Source of the DNA: GCA-002779465 sp964596535
GTDB taxonomy: Bacteria > Desulfobacterota > Desulfobacteria > Desulfobacterales > UBA2156
Assembly (NCBI GenBank): GCA_964596535.1
Contig: CAZQUR010000058.1
Coordinates: 1 to 18,907, forward strand
Direction of reading: 5' to 3'
DNA length: 18,907 bases
Positions within the stretch are counted from its first letter, which is position 1, and each line of letters begins with the position of its first letter. Both the position numbers and the translations under genes were made by a program. The notes under the pieces were generated by a model. It made no database searches. It was given only the letters and a program-made list of their open reading frames with translations, and had not been told where the DNA came from. Of this stretch, positions 1 through 8,800 are shown in pieces.

Positions 1-55
1 GGTGTGAGGCGTTAAAACCGTCTCGGGTGGGTTCGATTCCCATGCACTTCCGCCA
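1..55 (+). tRNA. selC: tRNA-Sec (selenocysteine), 3' part only
   Basis: This is the 3' half of a tRNA with an encoded CCA end (53-55). The T arm is clear: stem GTGGG (27-31) with CCCAT (39-43) around loop TTCGATT (32-38). Between the T stem and the discriminator G52 lie eight bases, GCACTTCC (44-51), not the usual seven, so the acceptor stem is 8 bp. Upstream is a long variable arm, GAGGCG (6-11) paired with CGTCTC (19-24), with one G-T wobble. An 8-bp acceptor, long variable arm, discriminator G and the ending CTTCCGCCA together match bacterial tRNA-Sec as in E. coli selC; tRNA-Ser and tRNA-Leu have 7-bp acceptors. The anticodon (expected TCA) and 5' half lie outside the window. It implies that the cell makes selenoproteins. 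Confidence 0.88.
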
Positions 56-137
56 TATTTATTAATAATTACAGATAGTTAACTTCTCATCCGGTTTCTT
101 CCAGCAAAACGAGGCATTGGCGGCCGTCACCCGGGGG
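56..137. other. gap between selC and the PilZ gene
   Basis: This short AT-rich spacer follows the tRNA CCA end, and the PilZ gene on the other strand points towards it. I see no hairpin followed by a T-run on either strand, so no terminator can be called. I also see no direct repeat of the tRNA 3' end here that would indicate an attachment site. Confidence 0.4.
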
Positions 138-416
138 TCATCGTGCATATCGAGGATCGTCAAATGCTACCGCAATCCCTGTGGGATCAACCCGGACAAT
201 TTTCCCATTCCGGGTCACCTGGACGGATTGGTGGGTCACATACGTCATTTTCACCCGATTCCCCAAAAAAAATTTTCCTTTGACCTCGATGAAAACACCG
301 CCACCCCCCTCATCCGTGATGAGGCCATGGTATATGCGGCCGCCGGTGGCAAACTCCACGGGCCGGGATACTTTTAACCGGACAAACCGGCGAGATATTC
401 GATTTTTCGTCTCCAT
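138..416 (-). CDS. PilZ-domain protein (probable c-di-GMP receptor)
   Basis: This is a single-domain protein of 92 residues, about the size of one PilZ beta-barrel. It carries the first PilZ motif, RRFVR (Arg9 and Arg13 of RxxxR). The second motif (D/NxSxxG) appears as Asp35-Glu-Gly-Gly-Gly-Gly40, so the usual Ser is Gly. The rest follows the family pattern: a VFIEV strand, a hydrophobic strand near 55-60, and a GKIVRVDPTGIAVAF ending. Known role: PilZ proteins bind cyclic di-GMP and pass the signal to a partner such as motility or polysaccharide machinery; no partner is evident here. The start chosen is ATG at 416. An upstream in-frame ATG at 500 would add 28 residues encoded by AT-rich DNA that contains a promoter-like sequence, so I disfavour it. 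It is divergent from the HD-GYP gene, which could degrade the same ligand. Confidence 0.75.
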   Translation of the reverse strand: METKNRISRRFVRLKVSRPVEFATGGRIYHGLITDEGGGGVFIEVKGKFFLGNRVKMTYVTHQSVQVTRNGKIVRVDPTGIAVAFDDPRYAR

Positions 417-458
417 TGTTGCTTGCAGCCTTTGGACCGTTGTGTTTATGCGGATTTG

Positions 459-485
459 TTTATAAAAATTATTTTTTTTTGTCCA
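459..485 (-). promoter_or_regulatory. candidate promoter of the PilZ gene
   Basis: On the minus strand, TGGACA (485-480, five of six matches to TTGACA) is followed 15 bases later by TATAAA (464-459), with an A-tract between. The spacer is shorter than ideal. Transcription from here would start near 452, giving a leader of about 35 bases to the ATG at 416 and excluding the ATG at 500. Confidence 0.35.
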
Positions 486-500
486 TAATAATCCAAGCAT

Positions 501-615
501 TCGTTCCGGGACGACCCTTTCCCGGTTTTTCGTTTTGACCGAGGCGGTTTTAAGCAGACTTGCCCGAAGCGTTGGGATATGGTAAATAAAACGTTATTTT
601 CGTAATTGACACCCG
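501..615. other. divergent gap between PilZ and HD-GYP genes
   Basis: This 115-base spacer must hold the promoter of the HD-GYP gene. The best candidate is TTGCCC (560-565), 17 bases, then TAAATA (583-588), both weak matches to sigma-70 boxes. The segment 559-571 resembles 2147-2159 at 11 of 13 positions and may be a degenerate copy of the repeat described there. No hairpin terminator is seen. Confidence 0.3.
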
Positions 616-2118
616 ATGAGCAGGAATTTTACCGTGACCCCCATGGAAGACCCTTTCCGCATTCTTACGGTGGATGATGAAGAGACCATCCTACATCTTT
701 ACTACCAGATCCTCTCTTCCAGCCGGGACCTGGCGGGTGATGCCGAGGAAGTGCCGCACTTCGAGGTGTCCCAGAGCCGGCAAGGCGATCAGGCCGTGGC
801 GATGGTTCAGGAAGGCCGTGAAAACGGCCGTCCTTTTTCCGTGGTCTTTCTCGACATCAACATGCCCCCGGGGCCGGACGGCATTTGGACCGCCCGAAAG
901 ATCCGGGAAATCGACGCGGATGTGGGCATTGTTCTGGTGACGGGGCAGGTTCGCGTGAACATCCTGGAGACGGCGCGCACGGTTCTGCCGGTGGATAAAC
1001 TTCTGTATCTTCAAAAACCTTTTTATCCCCAGGAGATCCTTCAGTTCGCCTCCGCTCTGAGCGAAAAATGGCGGGTGGAGCGGGAATACCGATCCATCAT
1101 GCAGGATCTGGAAGAACGGGTTCAGGCCCGGACGGTTTCCCTCATGGAAGCCAATAAACGGCTCTCGGAAGAAATCGAAACCCGGACCCGTATCCAGACG
1201 GCGTTAAAAGAAAGTGAAAAAAAATTCAGGGAAATGATCACCAACAACTCCGACGGCATCGTCATATTGGATCAAAACAACACCATACGCTTCCTCAATC
1301 CGGCCGCGGAAGCCCTCTTTTCCGTCCACGGAACGGAATTGCTCGGTTGTCTTTTTGAATATCCGGTTTCTTTGGAAAAAACCACGGAAATCGAAATCAA
1401 GAACCGCAATCGCGCATCGGTCGTGGCGGAGATGCAGGTGGTGGAAACCGAGTGGGAAGGAAAAAAGGCGCTGCTGGCGTCCATCCGGGATATCAGCGAA
1501 CGGAAGCGCATGGAAGTCGACGTCGCCCAAAGCTACGATAAACTGCAAAAGGCGATGGTGGGTATCATCGAAGCCATGGCGAATATCGTCGAACGCCGGG
1601 ATCCGTATACCTCCGGACATCAACAGCGGGTGGCCCGGCTCTGCCGGGCCATCGCCCTGGAAATGAACCTTTCCGAAGACAAGGTGGAAGGAATTTATAT
1701 GGCGGCGTTCATCCACGACATCGGGAAAATCGTCGTCCCGGCAGAGATTCTGAGCAAACCCGGGAAATTGTCCGAAATGGAATTCGAACTGATCAAAATC
1801 CATCCCCAGGCCGGACACGATATCCTCAAAGGCATCGAATTCCCGTGGCCCATTGCGGAGGTCACGTTCCAGCATCACGAACGGATGGACGGATCCGGAT
1901 ACCCCCGCGGACTCACCGGCGACCGGATCCTATTGGAAGCCCGCATCATGGCGGTGGCGGATACCGTGGAGGCCATGGCCACCCATCGTCCGTATCGCCC
2001 GGCTCTGGGGATAGATGAAGCCCTGAACGAGGTGATGCAAAACGCCGGGCACAAGTATGATGCCGGCGTCGTGGAGGCCTGCCGACGGGTTTTTTCGGAA
2101 AGAGGGTTTCAGTTATGA
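616..2118 (+). CDS. response regulator REC-PAS-HD-GYP, probable c-di-GMP phosphodiesterase
   Basis: This is a 500-residue cytoplasmic signalling protein with no membrane segments. Residues about 14-150 form a receiver domain with acidic pair Asp20/Asp21, phosphoacceptor Asp80, Thr109 and Lys134. The MPPGPDG stretch after Asp80 is longer than the usual MPGMDG. A coiled coil follows (about 150-200), then a PAS domain (about 200-293) ending in the typical DISERKR linker, then HD-GYP (about 308-495). The metal-site and signature residues are present: His335, His367-Asp368, Gly370-Lys371, His396, His420-His421, GYP at 428-430 and Asp449. HD-GYP domains with these residues hydrolyse cyclic di-GMP to pGpG or GMP, so phosphorylation by an unknown histidine kinase probably tunes turnover. 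An internal ATG at 643 is an alternative start; neither start has a strong ribosome site. Its substrate would be the ligand of the divergent PilZ protein. Confidence 0.9.
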   Translation: MSRNFTVTPMEDPFRILTVDDEETILHLYYQILSSSRDLAGDAEEVPHFEVSQSRQGDQAVAMVQEGRENGRPFSVVFLDINMPPGPDGIWTARKIREIDADVGIVLVTGQVRVNILETARTVLPVDKLLYLQKPFYPQEILQFASALSEKWRVEREYRSIMQDLEERVQARTVSLMEANKRLSEEIETRTRIQTALKESEKKFREMITNNSDGIVILDQNNTIRFLNPAAEALFSVHGTELLGCLFEYPVSLEKTTEIEIKNRNRASVVAEMQVVETEWEGKKALLASIRDISERKRMEVDVAQSYDKLQKAMVGIIEAMANIVERRDPYTSGHQQRVARLCRAIALEMNLSEDKVEGIYMAAFIHDIGKIVVPAEILSKPGKLSEMEFELIKIHPQAGHDILKGIEFPWPIAEVTFQHHERMDGSGYPRGLTGDRILLEARIMAVADTVEAMATHRPYRPALGIDEALNEVMQNAGHKYDAGVVEACRRVFSERGFQL

Positions 2119-2182
2119 TGGCTTCCCTCGACTCCTCCTTAAAAGGCTTGCGGGAAGCGATCCGGTCAAAAGGAAGGTACCC
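2119..2182. repeat. gap with inverted repeat; copy B of a dispersed repeat
   Basis: The spacer between the HD-GYP and hotdog genes contains perfect 7-bp arms GCTTCCC (2121-2127) and GGGAAGC (2152-2158). Inside lies CCTT-AA-AAGG (2137-2146). There is no T-run, so it is not an intrinsic terminator. Read on the minus strand, it shares 12 bases (GCTTCCCGCAAG) and then 10 bases (CCTTTTAAGG) with the plus strand at 11819-11844, where 4 extra bases separate the two blocks. Confidence 0.5.
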
Positions 2183-2575
2183 ATGGAGATCCGTACCCAT
2201 CAACGCATAGATCCTCACCTCTGCGGAAAAGCGACACGTCTGGAACCGGGGAACAGCCGGGCCGTCATGACAACGATCCAACGGATGGCCGTGGATGAAA
2301 CGGGATTGGTCCACGGCGGATTCATCTTTGGATTGGCGGATTATGCCGCCATGCTCGCCGTAAACGATCCCAATGTGGTGCTGGGAAGCGCCGGCGTAAA
2401 ATTTATCAAGCCGGTAAAGGTCGATGAAACGGTGACCGCCCATGCCCGGGTGTCCGAAGTGAAGGGGAAAAAACACGTGGTGACCGTCCAGGTGACCCGG
2501 GAGGCGGAACCGGTCTTCGAGGGCGAATTCATCTGTTTCGTCCTTGAACGCCATGTCCTTTCTCCAGGCGCATGA
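2183..2575 (+). CDS. hotdog-fold thioesterase-like protein (PaaI/YbgC-type)
   Basis: This 130-residue protein has the size of a single hotdog domain. The signature is VHGGFIFGLADYA, with His44-Gly45-Gly46 beginning the central helix and Asp53 at the place where PaaI-type thioesterases carry an acidic catalytic residue. The beta strands of the sheet follow, including the basic KPVKVDETVTAHA stretch. Such enzymes hydrolyse acyl-CoA or acyl-ACP thioesters; the substrate cannot be told from sequence. The start ATG at 2183 is preceded by AAGGAAGG with good spacing. The frame is open upstream to 2057, but that part overlaps the HD-GYP gene and a hairpin gap and is unlikely to be translated. The gene ends 9 bases before recC, so it is probably co-transcribed with recCBD, though no functional link is known. 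Confidence 0.75.
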   Translation: MEIRTHQRIDPHLCGKATRLEPGNSRAVMTTIQRMAVDETGLVHGGFIFGLADYAAMLAVNDPNVVLGSAGVKFIKPVKVDETVTAHARVSEVKGKKHVVTVQVTREAEPVFEGEFICFVLERHVLSPGA

Positions 2576-2584
2576 CCCTCCTTT

Positions 2585-5500
2585 ATGGCGGACCTGACCC
2601 TTGTCACCGGGAATCGGCTGGAGCGTCTTGTGGAGGCGTTGGCGGAGGTCGTGGCACAGCCCGTATCCGATCCCCTCATCCCGGACATCATCGTCGTTCA
2701 GAGCAAGGGGATGGAGCGGTGGGTACGCATGGCACTGGCACGGATCAACGGCATCTGCGCCAACGCCGCCTTCCCTTTTCCCAAAGCGTTTCTGGAAGAC
2801 GTTTGCCGAAAATGCTTCTCGGATTATCTTCCTTCCTCCCTCGTGGATCCGGACGTTTTGACCTTTCGTATACTGGACCGCATCGACACGCACTGCGGGA
2901 ATCCGGCCTTTGAACCCCTCCGGGTGTATCTGCAAGACGATACCGATCCATTGAAGTGTTACGGCATTTCCCGCAGGATCGCCCACCTTTTCGACCAGTA
3001 TCTCGTCTTTCGTCCCGACATGGTCTTTTCCTGGGAAAGCGGAAAAGATACAGACTGGCAGGCCGTGCTGTGGCGCGATCTGACCGGGGATCCCCCCCAT
3101 TTTCATCCGGCCTATTGGATGAAACGCCTGGCCGAGAAAATTCGAAAGGAGCGTGTCCGGCTCGACGCCCATTTCCACCGGGTCTGCGTTTTCGGGATTT
3201 CCTATCTCCCGCCGGCATATCTTGAAGTCCTGGCCCAAGTCTCCCGCCAGATCCCCGTCTTCCTTTTTTTAATGAATCCCTGCCGGGAATACTGGTCCGA
3301 TATCGTTTCCGATTTCCAGGCGCAACGCATCCAGGCGGACTATGCCGCGGCCGCCGGTGTAAAACAGGATCTGCACATGGAACGGGGGAACCGGCTGTTA
3401 TCGGCCTGGGGAACCCAGGGGAAGCAATTCTTCTCCGCCGTGAGCGCTCTGGAAGCAGGGATGGAAGAGCGATTCCAGGAACCCGGGGGCCGCACGCTAC
3501 TTTCCGGAATTCAAAGCGACATCCTGGCCCTGCGGGATCCCGAAGTTTCCATGGACCCGGACGTCACATTCCATGAACCGAAACCGGTGGACTGTTCCAT
3601 CCGGGTTCACGCCTGTCACAGCCCCATGCGGGAAATGGAAGTTCTCCGGGATTTGATCCTGGATTTGTTCGAATCCGAACCCGGTCTTTCCCCCCGGGAC
3701 ATCCTCGTAATGGCCCCGGATATCGAGGTTTATGCACCCTTCATCCAGGCGGTTTTCGGGCAACCTGTGGAGGGGGATCTTCGAATCCCTTTTCACATCG
3801 CCGACCGGGGAGCCGGAGCGGAAGGAGAGGCGGTGGCGGCCTTTCTGTCGATCCTTTCCCTTTACGATACCCGCATGGAAGCCGCCCAGGTCCTGGAGAT
3901 CCTGGATTACACCCCTGTTCAGCGGCGATTCGGCTTATCCGGGGCAGACGTTCGAACCATCGGGCAATGGATCAGAGACACCGGCATCCGGTGGGGAATC
4001 GATGCCGCGGATCGGCGCCGGTGGAAGGTCCCCGGATTCTTTGAAAACACCTGGGAAGCCGGGGTGGAACGCCTCCTCTTGGGATACGCCATGACCGGGG
4101 ACGACGATCAGGATGTGGCCGGGATTTTGCCCTACGGTCGAATATCCGGTGAAACGGCTTCCGTTTTGGCATCCTTTACGGAATTTTTTGACCACCTGGT
4201 TTTCGTATATAATGAATTTCATAACTTAAAAAATATAGAGGGTTGGATATATTTTTTGAATCAACTGGTAGAGGGTTTGATGGATATCGACGCTGCCAGC
4301 GATCCGGGGGGGGGACTCATCCGTGAAGCGATGCAGCGTCTCCAATGGGCGGGAAACCAAGCGGAATTCCGCCGAAAATTGGATTTTTCAATCCTCCGGG
4401 CGTTTATGGAGGGGCGCCTAAAGCGAAAAACAGAGGGGCGTCGCTTTGCCTCGGAGGGGGTCACGTTTTGTACATTGCTTCCCATGCGAAGCATCCCGGC
4501 CCAAGTGATTTGCCTCGTGGGGATGAACGACGGGGCCTTCCCACGGGAGGATTTTTCCGTAACCTTCGACCGGATGGCCCGGCATCCCCGGGCCGGCGAT
4601 CGTTCCCGCCGGCGGGATGACCAGTATCTTTTCCTGGAAGCCCTTCTTTCGGCCCGGCAACGGCTGTACATCACGTATGTGGGACGGAGCCTGCAGGACA
4701 ATTCACCCCTGGCGCCGTCGGTCCTGGTGACGCAACTCCTGGAATACCTGCGTCTTGGATACGGCATCCCGGAAAACGAACTGGTGGTGCAACACCCTCT
4801 CCATCCCTTTTCAAGCGCCTATTTTCAAGGCGATCCGGCATTATTCAGCTATTCCCGGGGAAATTTTACCGCGGCAACAAAAAAGAACACCGTCGCCTCG
4901 GACGCCTCCTTTTTCATTGATGCCCCTCTCCGGGATCGTGAACCCGAACTTCTTTCCGTGGATCTGGAAGCCCTTTGCCGCTTCATCTCCCATCCGGCCG
5001 CCTATTTTTTGAGGGAAAGACTCGGCATTTTTCTGTTGGAGGAAGAGGCGCTTTTTTCGGACCGCGAGCCGTTTTCCCTGGAGGGCCTGGAAGCCTACCA
5101 ACTGGCCGGAGATCTCATCGAGGCGCATCTCAACGGTATTTCCACAGAAACCGTTTTTCGCACATGGCGGCTTGGGGGCCGGCTTCCCCATGGGAACGTG
5201 GGACGCGTTCAATTTTACCGGGCGGCGCAGGCGGTCGCGTCTTTCAGCAACACCCTGAAAGCGCTTTTCGAGGATATACCGCCGGAAACGGTTTCAGGAG
5301 AAATGGCTTTCGGGGATCGGATTCTCACCGGAAAGGTGGAAGGGGTAAGGAAAGGACGGCTCTTCCGGTACCGGTATGCCAAGACCCAAGGAAAAGACCT
5401 TTTGGACACCTGGGTCCGGTACCTGTTTTTGAAGGCTGTGTCTCCCGAAGCCCTAAACGGGGCCGTTTACCTGGCGAAGGATGGGGGGCATCGTTTCCTT

Positions 5501-5815
5501 CCGGTGAAAGACGCGTCTTCTTATCTGGAACCGATTATTGATCTATACCGGACGGGCCGCTCCGCTCCGGTACCCCTTTTCCCGCGATCTTCTTACGAAT
5601 ATGCATGCCAGCGGTTTCAAAAGGGGCGTTCTCGAAAAGAGGCCCTGGAAAAGGCGCTCCAGAAATGGACCGGAAACGACTTCATTGGAGGAGATTCCCG
5701 GGACCCGGCCATTGAGCGGTGCTTCGGAAAAACCGCGCCGCTGGGCGAGGCCTTTGAGCGGACGGCCGAATCCGTCTTTTCCCCCTTGCTGGCACATCTG
5801 GCAAAGGAGACGTAA
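2585..5815 (+). CDS. recC: exodeoxyribonuclease V, gamma subunit RecC
   Basis: This 1076-residue protein is close to E. coli RecC (about 1120). The N-terminus has the family pattern TGNRLERLVEAL followed by IIVVQSKGMERWV, the RecC version of the helicase-like domain without a Walker A motif. Around residues 645-720 come the highly conserved RecC segments GMNDGAFPR, GDRSRRRDDQYLFLEAL and YITYVGRS. RecC is the scaffold of RecBCD: it splits the duplex, channels the 3' strand and scans it for the recombination hotspot Chi. Its nuclease-like C-terminal domain is inactive in known members. It begins 9 bases after the hotdog gene without a strong ribosome site, so translational coupling is likely. 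It ends 5 bases before recB. An AT-rich patch at about 4200-4270 stands out within the gene. Confidence 0.95.
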   Translation: MADLTLVTGNRLERLVEALAEVVAQPVSDPLIPDIIVVQSKGMERWVRMALARINGICANAAFPFPKAFLEDVCRKCFSDYLPSSLVDPDVLTFRILDRIDTHCGNPAFEPLRVYLQDDTDPLKCYGISRRIAHLFDQYLVFRPDMVFSWESGKDTDWQAVLWRDLTGDPPHFHPAYWMKRLAEKIRKERVRLDAHFHRVCVFGISYLPPAYLEVLAQVSRQIPVFLFLMNPCREYWSDIVSDFQAQRIQADYAAAAGVKQDLHMERGNRLLSAWGTQGKQFFSAVSALEAGMEERFQEPGGRTLLSGIQSDILALRDPEVSMDPDVTFHEPKPVDCSIRVHACHSPMREMEVLRDLILDLFESEPGLSPRDILVMAPDIEVYAPFIQAVFGQPVEGDLRIPFHIADRGAGAEGEAVAAFLSILSLYDTRMEAAQVLEILDYTPVQRRFGLSGADVRTIGQWIRDTGIRWGIDAADRRRWKVPGFFENTWEAGVERLLLGYAMTGDDDQDVAGILPYGRISGETASVLASFTEFFDHLVFVYNEFHNLKNIEGWIYFLNQLVEGLMDIDAASDPGGGLIREAMQRLQWAGNQAEFRRKLDFSILRAFMEGRLKRKTEGRRFASEGVTFCTLLPMRSIPAQVICLVGMNDGAFPREDFSVTFDRMARHPRAGDRSRRRDDQYLFLEALLSARQRLYITYVGRSLQDNSPLAPSVLVTQLLEYLRLGYGIPENELVVQHPLHPFSSAYFQGDPALFSYSRGNFTAATKKNTVASDASFFIDAPLRDREPELLSVDLEALCRFISHPAAYFLRERLGIFLLEEEALFSDREPFSLEGLEAYQLAGDLIEAHLNGISTETVFRTWRLGGRLPHGNVGRVQFYRAAQAVASFSNTLKALFEDIPPETVSGEMAFGDRILTGKVEGVRKGRLFRYRYAKTQGKDLLDTWVRYLFLKAVSPEALNGAVYLAKDGGHRFLPVKDASSYLEPIIDLYRTGRSAPVPLFPRSSYEYACQRFQKGRSRKEALEKALQKWTGNDFIGGDSRDPAIERCFGKTAPLGEAFERTAESVFSPLLAHLAKET

Positions 5816-5820
5816 GGGGC

Positions 5821-8800
5821 GTGAAGGAACTCGATATCTGCACCGTTCCCCTGGAAGGGACCACCCTCATCGAAGCCAGCGCCGGTACCGGAAAGACCTG
5901 GTCCATCACCGGTCTGTTCCTGAGGCTTATCCTGGAAAAAAATTTGACGGTGGACCAAATTTTGGTCGTGACGTTCACCAACGCCGCCACCGAAGAGCTT
6001 CGGATACGGGTCCGAAATCGGCTTTTGGACGCCCGGAACGCCCTTGCCTCAGGGAAGGCGCCCCGGGACGATGCGGTGCTGGGGGCCGTGACCCGGAACT
6101 ACGCCGGCGATCCAAGGGCGAAAACCGCTCTCACCGATGCGCTCCGCGATTTCGATAGGGCCGGCATTTTCACCATCCATGGATTTTGCAGCCGCCTGAT
6201 GCAGGAGTGGGCTTTTGAGACCGGTTCCTCTTTCGACCTCACGCTTGTCCCGGATCCGGTTTCCCTGGTCCAGGAGGTTTGCGACGATTTCTGGCGGATT
6301 CATTTTTATCATGCGCCTCCTGAATTTATCGCCTTTTGTCAGAAACACCTGAAAGGGCCTGAAGAACTGCATGCCATGCTCTTGAAAATCCGTCGGCCGA
6401 AAGTCGAATTTCTCCCGAAACTCCAATCCGCCCCCCTTACCGGACTGATGGAATTTCGGCGGCTTTTCGGCCGGGTGAAGGCGGAATGGCCCGAATCGAG
6501 GAATGCCGTTGCCCTTCTTTTGGAACAAAGCCCCTTGAATCGGCGCACCTATTCGCTTAAGCGCTGCCGGGATCTGGTGGCGGCCATGGACCGTTGGCTG
6601 AAATCCAATGCGCCGGGATTCCCCGTGATGGAAGCCTTTGAACGGCTCACACCCAATGCGCTGAAGGACGCCACCAAAAAAGGGGGGCGGGTTCCGGTTC
6701 ATCCGTTTTTCGACCTGTGTGGAAGGCTTTGGGACGCCGCCGAGCTTCTGGATCGCCGGATGCACCGGCGGCTCGTTTTCCTGAAAACCCGGTTTTTCTC
6801 TTTTCTCGAGACCCGACTGGACGAAAAAAAGCGCAGGCACCGGATTCAATTTTACGAAGATCTTTTAAAAGCGGTGCAACGCGCCCTTCAGGGCCGCGGT
6901 GGACGCCGGCTGATCCGAACGGTTGCCGAACGGTATCAGGCGGCGCTGGTGGACGAGTTTCAGGATACGGATCCGGTTCAATACGAGATCTTTTCCAGGC
7001 TTTTTTCGCATCCGGGGCAGGCCTTTTTCATGATCGGGGACCCCAAGCAGGCGGTTTACGGGTTCCGGGGCGCCGATGTTTTTTCTTACATGGAGGCTGC
7101 CAGGCGCGCTCCCAAACGCCACACCCTGATCCGGAATTTCCGGTCCACACCGGGATTGGTCCGGTCCGTCAACACTCTCTTTGCCGATGTGCCGTTGCCG
7201 TTTGTCTTCAAGGAGATTCCCTTTCAAAAAGGAAGCGCCGCTGAAACGGAAAGGGATGGAGCGGCGCCTGAACCGGCCTCCCTGGAGATTTGGTTCGTTC
7301 CCGGGAAAAACGAAAAACCCATGGGAAAGACCGAAGCGACAACAGCGGTATCCCGCGCCGTGGCCGGAAAGATCCTCACTCTCCTTGAGGCCGGAAAATT
7401 CCAGGAAAAGGAGATGGCGGTCCTGGTGCGCACCCACCGGCAGGCCCGAATCGTCAAGGAAGCGCTTTTCGAAAAAGGGATCCCGGCGGTCCTTTTCAGC
7501 GACAAGAACGTTTTCGATTCCCATGAAGCGGCAGAATTGGCGCGGGTCCTGACGGGGATTCAACACCCCCTGCACCTTTCACGAGTAAAAGCCGCCCTGG
7601 CCACGGACATGATGGGATTCACGGCCCGTGACCTGGATACGGCGGATACGGAAAATCCGGTCTTTGAAGCGGCTTTGGCCCGCTTCAGGCGCTACCAGGA
7701 CCTGTGGCGCACCGAAGGGTTCATTCCCATGTTCGCCGAACTCATGGAGCGGGAAGGGGTCATCCCCCGTTTGGTCCGCTACCCGGACGGAGAACGGCGC
7801 CTGACCAACCTGTCACATCTTGCCCAACTCCTCCAGGAAGTTTCCTGGCGACATCCGTATGCCATGGGACGCCTGGTCAAATGGATCGCCCAACGCCGGG
7901 ACCGGGATGCGCCCCGATTGGAAGCCCACCAACTCCGTCTCGAATCCGATGAAAACGCCGTGAGCATCGTCACCATGCACCGGAGCAAAGGACTCGAATA
8001 CCCTGTGGTGTTCTGCCCCTTTGCGTGGGAAGGGTTGGAGGAAAGTATAGACCTTTCCGCTTTTCACGATCCCGAATCGGGGTTCTCCCTGGTGGTGGAC
8101 CTCGATTCAAAACCCCATCCCAAAACGCGATACCTGACCCAAAAAGAAAACCTCGCCGAAAGTATCCGCCTTTTATACGTGGCCGTGACACGGGCAAAAA
8201 AACGATGCTTCGTGGCCTGGGGAAGGGTTCGATCGGCCGAGACTTCGGCGTTTGCCTATTTACTGCACCCCTTTCAGGGAGCCGTGTTGGATGATCCGGA
8301 ATCTTTTCCCCTTGCGTTGTTGGCGAAAACGGTTTCCCAAAAAAACGACACGGCGCTCCTGGATGCGTTACAGGCCCTGGCCCGGCGGTCGGGCGGAAGC
8401 ATTGCGGTTTCCATGCTCCCGGAACCCCGAGCCGAAAAGCGGCCGCCGGAAAAAAGAACGGCCCCGGCGCTGGTATGCCGGCGTTTTTCCGGAACGATCC
8501 CTCCGGGACAAAAAACCGCAAGTTATTCTTCCCTTGTCAGCGGTGCCGAAGCGTTGGACATGGATCACAAAGACCATACGGATCCCGCCCTTCCGGCGCC
8601 GGAAGGTCTCCACGGTCCGGATATTTTCGCGTTCCCGTCCGGGGCCCTGGCCGGGCGATGTTTTCACGCCCTTTTCGAATCCATCGATTTTTCCGTTCCC
8701 CCTGCCGCACAACAGCCATTGGTTTCATCGATTCTGTCGGCCTACGGTTTCGGCCCGGAATGGACGGAAATCGTATGTGATGCGGCCCACCGGGTCCTTT

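Noticed and set aside
417..500. 28-residue N-terminal extension of the PilZ protein
   Set aside because: The DNA is AT-rich and contains a -35/-10-like pair on the minus strand; the PilZ domain starts after the ATG at 416.
2057..2182. N-terminal extension of the hotdog gene overlapping the HD-GYP gene
   Set aside because: The good ribosome site lies before the ATG at 2183, the extra residues have no family match, and the extension covers the end of the HD-GYP gene and a hairpin-containing repeat.
1946..3238. Long minus-strand open frame opposite the HD-GYP, hotdog and recC genes
   Set aside because: It is a GC-rich antisense shadow across three recognised genes; its Gly/His/Pro-rich translation matches no family. 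The same holds for the long minus-strand frames at 12966-14981 and 15018-16811.
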